Shown piece after piece: positions 10,527-18,921 of a stretch of 64,000 nt of DNA. The notes under the pieces are model-generated. The model made no database searches, was not told where the DNA came from, and saw only the letters and a list, made by a program, of their open reading frames with translations. The stretch is from NCBI GenBank assembly GCA_963731585.1, contig CAVSWC010000001.1:166161-230160 (forward strand), written 5' to 3'. This stretch comes from CANKHA01 sp963731585 (GTDB taxonomy: Bacteria > Pseudomonadota > Alphaproteobacteria > Rhizobiales > Xanthobacteraceae). The position numbers and the translations under genes were made by a program. How positions within the stretch are numbered: the first letter of the stretch is position 1; each line of letters begins with the position of its first letter.

Positions 10527-10913
10527 TTATTTTACGTCGAGCCCGTAGGCCACTTTCGTAACCGGAAGCAGATAGGCGATGACCCGCTCGGTGGACCTTG
10601 CGCGCAGGCGCACCGCGTTGCCGTCATTGCCGGACAACAGCAGCACCTTGCCCGGCTCCGGCACGCCTTTCACGAGGCCGATATGCCCGCCGCGTTTGCC
10701 GCGCTGGAACACGGCGATCTGTCCGACGGCCGGGCCGCTTACGCGCGTGAAGCGTTTGTCGTCCAGCCAATTCAACACGTAGTAAAGCTTTTTGTCCTGG
10801 TAGCCGAGATGCTGAGCAAGCCACCACCCGCACCACATGCGCGGCCGCGCTTCGGCCGCAGTGTTAATCAGCAGGCTAAGGCAAAACGCAAGCGTAATAA
10901 CTACTGGTCTCAT
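10527..10913 (-). CDS. Secreted CHAP/NlpC-like small protein
   Basis: A 128-residue protein with a signal peptide and a compact domain. The domain has a Cys in RMWCGWWLAQ and a His in RGGHIGLV, spaced as in CHAP/NlpC-P60 cysteine amidases, plus a C-terminal LLLSGNDGNAV strand. A periplasmic peptidoglycan-related amidase or a degenerate relative is inferred. ATG at 10913 is preferred over the GTG nine bases upstream because GGGGTGG precedes it. It stands alone downstream of tRNA-Lys on the opposite strand. Confidence 0.72.
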   Translation of the reverse strand: MRPVVITLAFCLSLLINTAAEARPRMWCGWWLAQHLGYQDKKLYYVLNWLDDKRFTRVSGPAVGQIAVFQRGKRGGHIGLVKGVPEPGKVLLLSGNDGNAVRLRARSTERVIAYLLPVTKVAYGLDVK

Positions 10914-11342
10914 ACACACCACCCCGAGGTTGTTCCTCGGAACGGGCGTAATATTGATTCAACTATAAGCCAATTGTTACTATCCGCGATAGTAAAGCTT
11001 AAGCATTAATGCGTAAAATTCTAGCTTTTAACCTTCTACCTTACGACGAGCGAATACCGCATGTTCGTAGGCAGGTTCGCGCGGTTTCCTCGCGCGCTCA
11101 TCAAGAAACTGCTGACACATAAGCTTCGCCGCGTTTGATTTCCGTTGATACTTTTTCAATGAGACGGCGGCCGCCGCCCGCCTCGAAAAGGCATGGTGTC
11201 CGTGGCGGCGCTCCGGGGCCTGCCACCATTCCAACCAGAATTTGCTGGGACCACCCCGAGCCTGTTTAGCTGATTGATAACCAACCCTTGCTAATGCTTT
11301 TCGGCAAGCGATTTTCCGTCAGGTCGCAGAGCAGCGTTGGCT
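10914..11342. other. Intergenic stretch without a convincing gene
   Basis: About 430 bases, A+T-richer near 10920-11040. A 68-codon minus-strand ORF (11028-11234) has no recognisable motif and no clear ribosome site; I do not call it. Confidence 0.5.
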
Positions 11343-11663
11343 ATGAAAACACCAGGCGACACTCCTCACATCGATGACCGCAGAACAGCGGCCAGGCTCC
11401 TCATCAAGGACCGCAGAGTAGGTGGCGATGATCGCCGCCGCACGCCTCGCAAGGGCACGCTGAAGAGCGGGCAAATTGTCTGGTCCACCGCTTGGCCCGT
11501 TATGTGTCTCATTCGCACCCTATCGCCGACGGGAGCTACCCTGGAGGTTCACAGCCGAGTCCCCGGTGCCTTTGAACTTCTCTTTGATGGCGGCCGGTCG
11601 CGCCGATCATGCTGTGTCGTTTGGCGCCGCCAAACCCGTATCGGCGTGAAGTTCCAATCGTGA
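11343..11663 (+). CDS. PilZ-domain protein
   Basis: A 106-residue single PilZ-type beta-barrel. An arginine-rich N-terminus (DRRRTPRKG) is followed by CLIRTLSPTGATLEV and CVVWRRQTRIGVKF, the typical alphaproteobacterial PilZ pattern. Classical PilZ proteins bind cyclic-di-GMP through RxxxR and D/NxSxxG. Here the second motif is LSPTG without the D/N, so ligand binding is uncertain. ATG 11343 is chosen over the TTG six bases upstream. It stands alone. Confidence 0.8.
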   Translation: MKTPGDTPHIDDRRTAARLLIKDRRVGGDDRRRTPRKGTLKSGQIVWSTAWPVMCLIRTLSPTGATLEVHSRVPGAFELLFDGGRSRRSCCVVWRRQTRIGVKFQS

Positions 11664-11863
11664 AACCTTCTCCCGGCTGATCAGCCGGCGTCGGAAGCGG
11701 CCTATCTGCGAGACCGAAACCGAGGTTGCGGCCTCCAGACGGCGGACGAAAGCCGCCGTTATCGCAGATCAAATAAACTCTAGCATTCCCAGTCGACAGC
11801 TGAATTTAACAGGCCGCCTCGCTCGCTGCCCCTGGCGGCACCGCAATGGCGCGTTTCGCTAAC

Positions 11864-12834
11864 TTACCTCGCAAGCGCTGCCGTCTCTTGGTGCTTTCGT
11901 AGTTGTGCGATGTCTTGCTGCTGTTGCTTTACAAGGGCACGCAGCTCCGTGAGCTCGCGCCGAATATCGCCGCTGTCGTTTGTTGACTGAGCCGAAGCAG
12001 CCATCAGCGCTTTTACCTGCCCAACAGTGGCGGCATCGGTATTAGCCACGCCAGGCTGCACATTGACGATGCGCCGCCGTGCCGTGCCGGTGCCAACCGA
12101 AAGGGTATTTGCCACGTCGGCGACCGATCCTGCGCCGATCGCAACGGCCCTGTTCTTCGTGGCATGTGCAGCGCGGCCGATCGCGACGGTGTTGTTAGCG
12201 GTGATGTTGGCGCCCGCACCCTCGCCAATCGCGATATTGCCATGGCCAGTCACATGATGACCGGCGACATCGCCCAGTCCGGCGTTGTAGCTGCCGGTCA
12301 CGTACCGGCCGGCGAAATGGCCCAGTGCGGTGTTGTAGTCGCCGCTGACGGCAGAACCGGAGAAAACGCCGACTGCCATATTGCTGTTACCGGTCACTTT
12401 CTGACCTGACTCATGGCCAAACGCGATATTGTGGGCGTTGCCGGCGGCGGCGTCCTTCCCGGCGGAGACGCCAACGGCTGTGGACCCTTCGCCGATCGCG
12501 TTGGCACTCCGACCGATCGCCAAGCCGTACGGGCCAGGCGCCTCAGCGTACGTGCCGACCGCGGTAGCACTTTCGCCCCCCACGCTGGAGACGCCCACGG
12601 CCACAGCATTGTGGCCTGCCGTGGCAAACTTCGAGACGGCGGTCGAGCTAATGCCGGAGGCGTCCGCTTGGCATCCCTCAGTCTGCAACAAGGCGGAACT
12701 GCGTTACTACCCGAGTTACATCCGGCCATCACCGGAGCGGCCGAAAGAGCCAGCGCCCCGGCGGTAAACGCGCAGCTTGCCAACAAAGCGATGGGATGGC
12801 GGCGCGCGCGATTGGCGCAAAGGATGTGTGGCAT
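11864..12834 (-). CDS. YadA-like head-repeat protein without beta-barrel anchor (frameshifted)
   Basis: A signal peptide starts at ATG 12834 (cleavage near PVMAGC). A frame change near 12690 leads into about 200 residues of YadA/trimeric-autotransporter head repeats (AVAVGVSS, STAVGVSA, NTVAIGRAA, RAVAIGAGS). Then come a neck-like segment (NTDAATVGQVKAL) and a short coiled coil (ELRALVKQQQQDIAQLRKHQ) before the stop. The trimeric outer-membrane anchor expected of autotransporters is absent, and nothing downstream supplies it. A secreted or surface left-handed beta-roll trimer is inferred. One indel joins signal peptide and head. Confidence 0.78.
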
Positions 12835-13147
12835 GGTCGCCCCTGGTTGTGACCCCCGCGGCGAAGGGGTCGACGCAACCGGGGATGCTAGGCTTATAGC
12901 CGGCCTGAATCTATGCCCTTCCGCCCACGCGCCATCGGTACGGTTTTCGACATGACAGCCGACGACTCCTGCGAGGTGACGTTCCTGTCTTTATAGGCAC
13001 GACGATCATGTCATTCTCGGTATAGGTCCGGTGCCTGTCAGCGCCCGGACGCTACATTCCGCGCCACCCCTCGGAACCTCCAGACCGCTTTCTCGTTGCT
13101 GCCTTGGGCGCGCCGTTCTGGCTGCGCCGGCAAGAAGGAGGCGACCT
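12835..13147. other. Intergenic stretch upstream of the small membrane genes
   Basis: About 310 bases between divergent genes. I see no gene in it. It must hold promoters for the YadA-like gene and for the 24-residue peptide operon, but no confident consensus is readable. Confidence 0.4.
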
Positions 13148-13222
13148 ATGCATGGACTCATTTATTTGATCGGCGTGATCGTGGTGATAATGGCAATTCT
13201 CTCTTTCTTCGGATTGCGCTGA
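13148..13222 (+). CDS. 24-residue hydrophobic membrane peptide
   Basis: ATG at 13148 is preceded by a strong AAGGAGG ribosome site seven bases upstream. The peptide is a single membrane helix (LIYLIGVIVVIMAILSFF) ending GLR. It is 22 bases upstream of the next membrane gene and probably co-transcribed with it. Similar tiny membrane peptides occur in rhizobia, but I know of no function. The strong Shine-Dalgarno and the clean helix support a real gene. Confidence 0.7.
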   Translation: MHGLIYLIGVIVVIMAILSFFGLR

Positions 13223-13244
13223 ACCAACACTGTGGGAGGTCACC

Positions 13245-14087
13245 TTGACTGAAGTTCGCACCGCAACAATTGCGGATCAAACTGTTGCTAGGGTTGAATG
13301 GGGCCCGGTTATCGCGGGTTCGCTCGTGGCGGTGGCTGTCGCCATGGTTCTGCATGGCTTCGCAGCGGGTGTCGGTATTTCCGCCGCTTCCTCGGCGCCG
13401 ACCTGGCGAGATGCCTCCATGGCGCTGGTGCTGCTCTCGGGCTTGTACCTGCTCATCGTCGGTCTCGCAGCCTACAGTCTCGGTGCCTATGTCGCAGGGC
13501 GCTTGCGGCAACGGTTCGGTGCAGGCCCTAATATGGCCTTAAGCGACGGCATGCACGGCCTAGTGGTTTGGGCTCTTGCCACTCTCCTGACGGCTTTGAT
13601 GCTGGCCGCATTGGCAGTGGGTGCCTCCCGGCTGGCAGCGCCGTCCGGTGCTTCTGCGGGTCCCGCGGCGTCCGTTGCCGGTGAAAACATCATTGCATTT
13701 GATCTGGACCGTTTGTTCCGCGGACGGCAGATGCAAGGCGACATCAACCATACCAGGGCAGAGGCTGCGCGCATCTTGCTCACCGCCTCCAGCCACCGCG
13801 GCATGCTGGACGAAGACCGGACATACCTGGCCCGTCTTGTCGCGGCGAATACCGGCCTGTCGGCGCCGGATGCCGAACGGCGGGTGGCCGAGGTGAGCGT
13901 GCGGGCCAAGGAAAATATCGCTCGGGCCCGGCGCAGCGGCGCTATACTCGCCTTCATGGCCGCGGCGGTAGGACTGCTCGGAGCAGCGGCCGCTTGGTTT
14001 GCCGCCTCCGTCGCAGGCAGCCACCGCGAAGGCCTGGAGCCTGTCCCGGAATTTCTTGATTGGGATAAACCGTATCGTCGAACCTGA
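13245..14087 (+). CDS. Four-TM membrane protein, unknown function
   Basis: A 280-residue protein with two N-terminal and one central membrane segment (about residues 20-45, 58-88, 105-130), then a soluble region rich in charged residues (about 150-235), and a final helix. It starts with TTG 13245 after GGGAGGTCACC. It follows the 24-residue peptide gene closely and is followed by a hairpin terminator. I recognise no enzymatic motif. The soluble helical part (DEDRTYLARLVAAN) resembles alphaproteobacterial hypothetical membrane proteins in style only. Confidence 0.75.
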   Translation: MTEVRTATIADQTVARVEWGPVIAGSLVAVAVAMVLHGFAAGVGISAASSAPTWRDASMALVLLSGLYLLIVGLAAYSLGAYVAGRLRQRFGAGPNMALSDGMHGLVVWALATLLTALMLAALAVGASRLAAPSGASAGPAASVAGENIIAFDLDRLFRGRQMQGDINHTRAEAARILLTASSHRGMLDEDRTYLARLVAANTGLSAPDAERRVAEVSVRAKENIARARRSGAILAFMAAAVGLLGAAAAWFAASVAGSHREGLEPVPEFLDWDKPYRRT

Positions 14088-14099
14088 CCCACGTTGATA

Positions 14100-14123
14100 A
14101 GCCGCCCGCGCCAGCGGGCGGCT
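14100..14123 (+). terminator. Hairpin terminator after the membrane operon
   Basis: A perfect 10-bp stem AGCCGCCCGC / GCGGGCGGCT with a four-base loop lies 13 bases after the stop. There is only a weak T-rich tail. Confidence 0.6.
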
Positions 14124-14182
14124 ACTTATCCAAGTAGAGGCGCGCGGTCCAGGCAGATCCGCATGCTGCGTGGCTTACAACC

Positions 14183-14389
14183 TCACAGCGTGCTCTGTTG
14201 ATGCCCACACTCCTTGCACTTGAAATTGGCGCGGGATTGTCCGGGCGTAACCTTCACGCGATTGACGACGCCGCATTTTCCGCATTTGGCTTCCATACGC
14301 GTGTCGCCCTTTTTCACCGCGACGGCTTTCTTTTCCATTGCCTCGCGCACCATGCGTTCCAAATTGGCTCGATCTGCCTGTTTTGACAT
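14183..14389 (-). CDS. Small zinc-ribbon protein
   Basis: 68 residues: an amphipathic charged N-terminal helix, then two CxxC knuckles (CGKC and CKEC) separated by about 20 residues, a typical zinc ribbon. ATG 14389 follows AGAAGG. The function is unknown; a nucleic-acid or regulatory-partner role is inferred from fold only. A second unrelated zinc-ribbon gene lies 340 bases away on the other strand. Confidence 0.75.
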   Translation of the reverse strand: MSKQADRANLERMVREAMEKKAVAVKKGDTRMEAKCGKCGVVNRVKVTPGQSRANFKCKECGHQQSTL

Positions 14390-14731
14390 TTACCTTCTGC
14401 TCTCCTTCACGCGGCGGGTCTTTCAAGACCAGCCCTCGCATGCAAGCGCTCGGCGATTCCTTTTTAAGGCAATCCCGCCTCAGCTTTGCTGCCAACTTCG
14501 AACCTGGCGCAGCCATTGTCGCAAATTTCCCTCCATCACATTCACGCGAGGCGGCAGACAGGGGCTTCCCGGCAAGTCAACAGCGACCGTTATCTCGCTG
14601 GCGTTTAACATAAAAAGGCGGTTATCCACACATCTTCCACTAAGCAACGCGATAAAGACTTTCACCTTGCAGTCGCGGCCCCGCCATACTGCGCTTCTAA
14701 CGTCGAGGAAGACCGACAGAGGAGCATCGCC
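14390..14731. other. Divergent intergenic region between two zinc-ribbon genes
   Basis: About 340 bases. Open frames across it have no recognisable content. It presumably carries both promoters. Confidence 0.4.
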
Positions 14732-14950
14732 ATGAGTCTTCATAGCCAAGCCCCCCTCGCGTTCGAGTTCCTGCGTAATTTGAGTAACCCAAGCTGCCCT
14801 CGCTGCGGCAATCACCTCGTCGCCGCGGAAGCCTCTGAATTTTTGGGCGGCGGCCATATCCGCCACTCCTGGGCCTGCGAGTCCTGCGGACATGATTTCC
14901 AGACTGCGGTGACTTTGGCCGAAGGACCTGAACTTCCCTCGCCTGCGTAA
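14732..14950 (+). CDS. Small zinc-ribbon protein
   Basis: 72 residues with CPRCGNH and CESCGHDF, a two-knuckle zinc ribbon, and a short acidic tail. ATG 14732 follows an AGAGGAG ribosome site. It is followed by a bulged hairpin with seven Ts. I recognise no specific family. The clean ribosome site, zinc ligands and terminator make it a convincing small gene. Confidence 0.78.
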   Translation: MSLHSQAPLAFEFLRNLSNPSCPRCGNHLVAAEASEFLGGGHIRHSWACESCGHDFQTAVTLAEGPELPSPA

Positions 14951-14983
14951 CCTCTGCCATTGTATTAGCGTGTTGGTTAAGCC

Positions 14984-15019
14984 CGGCAGCCGCCTCGAAA
15001 CGGCCGCCGTGCTTTTTTT
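14984..15019 (+). terminator. Rho-independent terminator
   Basis: A bulged GC-rich hairpin (CGGC..GCC..GGC..GCCG) is followed by TTTTTTT, about 35 bases after the zinc-ribbon stop. Confidence 0.6.
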
Positions 15020-15082
15020 CGCGCGCTGGCGGCCGGGTTTCCTTCACGCTAGATAATTGCGGGGGTATTGGGAGCTGTTCGC

Positions 15083-16495
15083 GTGGAAAAGACGAATGGT
15101 CGCGATCTGCCGATCCTGATCGCGGGCGGCGGCATCGGGGGGTTGGCGGCGGCACATGCGCTGTCGCGCCAGGGCTTTCGGGTGCGCGTGCTGGAACAGG
15201 CGGCCGAGTTCCGCGAGATCGGCGCCGGCATCCAGCTCTCGCCTAATATTTTTGCCGCCGCCGAGCGGCTCGGACTGAAAGACGCCCTGCTGGCCGACGC
15301 CTGGCAGCCGCCGGCCATGGAGATGCGCTGCGCACTGTCCGGCGATCTGGTCACCCGGCTGCCGTTGGAACAGGAACTTGTCGCCCGCTTCGGGCAGCCC
15401 TATGCGGTAAGCCATCGCGCCGACGTGCACGGCGTATTCCTGAAAGCCTGTCAGAACAGCAATCTGGTCTCGCTGGAGACCAGCCAGCGGGTGGAGCGTT
15501 TCGAGGATGACGGCACCGGCGTCACGGCAATTCTGCACGGCGGCGAACGGGTGCACGGCCGCGCGCTGATCGGCTGCGACGGCATGTGGTCGAAGACGCG
15601 GGAAGAGATCATCGGCGACGGCGCGCCGCGCGTGAGCGGCCATATCGCCTATCGCGCGGTGCTCAAGCGCGCCGAGGTGCCTGAGGATCTCTGGCGGCCT
15701 GACGTTGTGCTCTGGGCCGGACCGCGCACTCATTTCGTGCATTATCCACTGCGCCGCGGCGAGCTCTATAACCTCGTCGCCGTGTTTCATTCCGACCGCT
15801 ACGAGGAAGGCTGGAACACGGAAGTCGATCCCAGCGAGCTGTGGAAGCATTTCAGCGGCCAACAGCCGGAAGTGCTGAGGCTGCTGGAGCAGATCGAAAC
15901 CTGGCGCATGTGGGTGCTGTGCGACCGGGAGCCGGTGAAGAACTGGTCGCAGGGCCGCGTCACGCTGTTGGGCGACGCCGCTCATCCGATGCTGCAATAC
16001 CTCGCGCAAGGCGCCTGCCAGGCAACCGAGGATGCGGTCGTTTTGGCGGAAAAGGTGGCCGAGCAGCCGGACGATCTCGCCGCGGCGGTGCAGGCCTATC
16101 AGGCGGCGCGTTACCTGCGCACCGGCCGCGTGCAGATCATGGCGCGGGTTTATGGCGAATTCTATCACGCGCGCGGGGTCACTGCCGAGCTGCGCAACAT
16201 CATGCTGGGCGCGCGCACGCCGCAGCAGGCCTATGACGGCATCGCCTGGCTTGCCGCGCAACTGGCCCAGCAAGCGGCTGCCTTCGAACTCGAAGGCGAC
16301 GAGCGACATTGCGCAGCACGCTCAGATGCGGAAACACCGAGTAGCGTTGGAACACCACGCCGCGGTCCGGGCCGGGCTCGGGCCGCAGCGGCTCACCGCC
16401 CAGCAGGATGGCGCCGCGCGTCGGTTGCTCCTGTCCGAGGATCAGCCGCAGGAAACTACTCTTGCCGGCGCCGGAGGGGCCGACCAGCGAAATGA
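15083..16495 (+). CDS. FAD-dependent monooxygenase (3-hydroxybenzoate 6-hydroxylase / salicylate hydroxylase family), 3' end altered
   Basis: Flavoprotein aromatic hydroxylase. It has the N-terminal dinucleotide fold ILIAGGGIGGLAAAHAL, the DG-type motif IGCDGMWSKTR and the FAD ribityl motif VTLLGDAAHPMLQYLAQGA. It would hydroxylate a hydroxybenzoate-like substrate with NAD(P)H and O2. The recognisable family sequence ends at AYDGIAWL (about nt 16250), only a few residues short of the normal C-terminus. After that the ORF runs antisense through an ABC ATPase gene to 16495, so the last 80 codons are not native. GTG 15083 is preferred (GGGAG upstream); a TTG at 15068 is also in frame. Confidence 0.85.
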   Translation: MEKTNGRDLPILIAGGGIGGLAAAHALSRQGFRVRVLEQAAEFREIGAGIQLSPNIFAAAERLGLKDALLADAWQPPAMEMRCALSGDLVTRLPLEQELVARFGQPYAVSHRADVHGVFLKACQNSNLVSLETSQRVERFEDDGTGVTAILHGGERVHGRALIGCDGMWSKTREEIIGDGAPRVSGHIAYRAVLKRAEVPEDLWRPDVVLWAGPRTHFVHYPLRRGELYNLVAVFHSDRYEEGWNTEVDPSELWKHFSGQQPEVLRLLEQIETWRMWVLCDREPVKNWSQGRVTLLGDAAHPMLQYLAQGACQATEDAVVLAEKVAEQPDDLAAAVQAYQAARYLRTGRVQIMARVYGEFYHARGVTAELRNIMLGARTPQQAYDGIAWLAAQLAQQAAAFELEGDERHCAARSDAETPSSVGTPRRGPGRARAAAAHRPAGWRRASVAPVRGSAAGNYSCRRRRGRPAK

Positions 16496-16586
16496 ATCCG
16501 CCGGCGGCGATATCGAGATTGATGCGCTCCAGCACGATCTGGTTGCCGTATTCCAGCCAGAGGTCGCGCACGACGATCGCGCTCAT
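16251..16586 (-). pseudogene. ABC transporter ATP-binding protein, 3'-truncated
   Basis: ATG 16586 overlaps the permease stop (TGATG). The first 110 residues are a normal NitT/TauT-type ATPase: Walker A GPSGAGKSS, Q-loop VVFQRYSVFPHLSVL. A one-base slip follows LRNVA (about 16296). Homology then stops at LRGK (about 16250), exactly where the opposing hydroxylase loses its own end. The signature, Walker B and H-loop are missing. A deletion or a mis-join has removed more than half of the gene, so it cannot be functional as written. Confidence 0.8.
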
Positions 16587-17395
16587 CAGCGTCGCTCCTG
16601 CACGAAGGCCCAGGGAAAGACGCGGCGCGCAAACTGCGCAAGCGCATAGTCCATCAGATAGGCAAGCAGGGTGATCCAGGCGACGTAAGGCAGGATCACA
16701 TCCATAGCCAGATAGCGCCGCACCAGGAAGATGCGGTAACCCAACCCGTTTTCGGCGGCAATGGCTTCGGCAGAAATCAGAAACAAGAAGGCAGGCCCAA
16801 GCGACAGCCGCAGGGATTCGATCAGCCGCGGCGTCACCTGCGGCAGCACCACGCGGATGGCAAGCTGCCAGGTCGAGGCGCCGAGCGTCTGCGCCTTCAC
16901 CAGTTGTTCCGCCGGCAGATTGCCCACCGCCAGTGCCAGGTCGCGCACGAGAAACGGCGCCACGCCGAAGACGATCAGCACCACCTTGGATAATTCTCCG
17001 AGCCCAAAGACGATAAACAGGATCGGCAGCACCGCCATGGGCGGGATCATCGACAACACGGCGATCAGCGAGGACAGGCTGGCGCCAACGACCGGCAACA
17101 GTCCTGTCGACACACCGAAGACCAGGCCGATGGCGGTGGCAATGCAAAGCCCCAGACCCAGTCTGCGCAAGCTGGCACCGGTATCACTCCACAGCACCAC
17201 TTCTCCCGATCGCCGGTCCGGCTCGAACGCCAGACGATGGATTGTCGCCGCCATCTCCGAGACCGGCGGCAGCAATTTGTCATTGGGATTGGCCGCGCGG
17301 CGTTCCGCCGAACTGACGACATAGATCACCGCTACTAATACGAAAGGCAGCAGCGCGAGGAGAAGCCGGGTCGCGCGGCCCGGCACCGTGTTCAT
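16586..17395 (-). CDS. ABC transporter permease, NitT/TauT type
   Basis: A 269-residue inner-membrane permease with about six TM segments and a BPD_transp_1 EAA-type loop (EQLVKAQTLGASTWQLA). It lies directly between the binding-protein gene and the ATPase, with TGATG overlap into the ATPase. The set resembles the urea-carboxylase-associated or nitrate/taurine ABC importers. The importer is probably non-functional because the ATPase is truncated. ATG 17395. The frame is intact. Confidence 0.88.
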   Translation of the reverse strand: MNTVPGRATRLLLALLPFVLVAVIYVVSSAERRAANPNDKLLPPVSEMAATIHRLAFEPDRRSGEVVLWSDTGASLRRLGLGLCIATAIGLVFGVSTGLLPVVGASLSSLIAVLSMIPPMAVLPILFIVFGLGELSKVVLIVFGVAPFLVRDLALAVGNLPAEQLVKAQTLGASTWQLAIRVVLPQVTPRLIESLRLSLGPAFLFLISAEAIAAENGLGYRIFLVRRYLAMDVILPYVAWITLLAYLMDYALAQFARRVFPWAFVQERR

Positions 17396-17428
17396 AAGCC
17401 GGCGAATGGCCCCTCTCCGTTTTATGCG

Positions 17429-18499
17429 TCAGAGCTTACCGTCGGCAGCCATTTTGGCGTAGGCGGAATCGAAGCGGAGCTTGATATTCTTCTTCGATCC
17501 CAATTCGCCAGCCGGCATGGCAATGCCGACGGCATCCTTGGATTTGACGCCTTCACCGAGCAGGCCGTGATCGAAGGAGAATGTACGAACGAGATCCATG
17601 GTCTTGGTCAGCGCCGGGCCTGTCACGAACGACACCGTGTCCTTCGGCGTGTAGAACATGCGCGTGGTCTTGAGCTGAGCGTCGTAGCCCGCGAGATCGG
17701 TGCCCGAGAGTGTCGCCATTTCCTCGCGCGCCGCTTTTCCCTTTTCGGCCGGATCGGACATGATCGCCATCGTCTCGTACCAGGCGCCGATCAGCGCCTT
17801 GCCAAAATCGGGATTGTCCTTCAGCGTTTCGCTGTTCACCGACAGCGTATCGATGATCTCCCCAGGAATCTTGCTGGAATCGAAGACCGAAGTGGCGCCC
17901 GGTTCGCCTTTGACCTCCATCAATTGCGGATTCCATGTCACCACCGCCGTAACATCCGACGACTTGAAGGCGCCGACGATATCGGCGTCGGAGGTGTTGA
18001 CCACCGTGATGTCTTTTTCCTTCAGCTTCGCCGATCCGAGCGCGCGGGCGAGCAGATAATGAGAGACCGAGAGCTCGACCAGGTTGACCTTCTGTCCCTT
18101 GATATCGGCGAGCGTCTTGCCTTTCTTGAGCACAATGCCGTCATTTCCATTTGAGAAGGAACCGACGATGAGCACCGTGGTATCGACGCCACCTGCGGCC
18201 GGAATAGTCAGCGCGTCCATATTGGTCATTGTCACACCGTCGAATTTGCCGGCGGTGTACTGATTGATCAATTCGACATAGTCGTTGATCTGCGTGACGT
18301 TGATCGTGATGCCGTATTTGTCCGCCCATTTTTTCACGATGCCGGCCTGCGCCGCATAGGGCCATGGCATCCATCCGACATAGATCGTCCAGGCGATATT
18401 GAATTCTTTCTTCGGCGCCGCGAGAGCGCCGTTATGCGAGCCTCCGATCACCGCTAGAGCGGTGAACAGGCAGATCAGCATGCGCGTGACGAGTTTCAT
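17429..18499 (-). CDS. ABC transporter substrate-binding protein (urea-carboxylase-region type)
   Basis: A 356-residue periplasmic binding protein with a signal peptide (cleavage near ALAAP). The mature N-terminus FNIAWTIYVGWMPW is characteristic of the NitT/TauT-like binding proteins found beside urea carboxylase genes. ATG 18499 is chosen; a longer open frame upstream reaches 18676 but lacks a signal peptide in frame and is unlikely. First gene of a three-gene operon with the permease (33-base gap) and the truncated ATPase. The ligand may be a small amide, guanidine or carboxylated amine (inferred). Confidence 0.86.
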   Translation of the reverse strand: MKLVTRMLICLFTALAVIGGSHNGALAAPKKEFNIAWTIYVGWMPWPYAAQAGIVKKWADKYGITINVTQINDYVELINQYTAGKFDGVTMTNMDALTIPAAGGVDTTVLIVGSFSNGNDGIVLKKGKTLADIKGQKVNLVELSVSHYLLARALGSAKLKEKDITVVNTSDADIVGAFKSSDVTAVVTWNPQLMEVKGEPGATSVFDSSKIPGEIIDTLSVNSETLKDNPDFGKALIGAWYETMAIMSDPAEKGKAAREEMATLSGTDLAGYDAQLKTTRMFYTPKDTVSFVTGPALTKTMDLVRTFSFDHGLLGEGVKSKDAVGIAMPAGELGSKKNIKLRFDSAYAKMAADGKL

Positions 18500-18921
18500 G
18501 ACACCATCCCCATTGTGCATTCGCTGTCTTCGGGTCGAGGATAGGCGAGCACCATCGATGCCAATCCTGGCGACCGAGGCCTCCCGGGCTTTTGTCCCTC
18601 CGTGCACCCGACGGCGCCGGGCGGCTGCTCTCGGACCAGCGCTCCGCTTGCACGGAGCCGGAACCCTAGCGGCCAACTCACAACTAACTCAGCAAACGGC
18701 GTGCCAGCCGGAATCCCGAGAAAAATCGCCCCGCCGGAAGGGTGCCCGCCCAAGGGCGCGGCAGCACGCCAAGCGCGCAGCCAGCCTAAAAGAAATGCAG
18801 GCGTGGAGCGCACCGGACGGCGCTGCTAGAATGGCGACATCCCGCCACGTTGCGGCAGGGGGAGGAATTTGTGAGCCTGATGGCCAACCCAAGGATCGCG
18901 ATAACAAAACGAGGAAACACG
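18500..18921. other. Divergent intergenic region
   Basis: About 420 bases between the ABC binding protein and the first Bug protein. The overlapping ORFs in both directions look like shadows. It holds the two divergent promoters, which I cannot place. Confidence 0.4.

Noticed and set aside
11028..11234. 68-codon minus-strand ORF
   Set aside because: No ribosome site, motif or context. It cannot be separated from a chance ORF.
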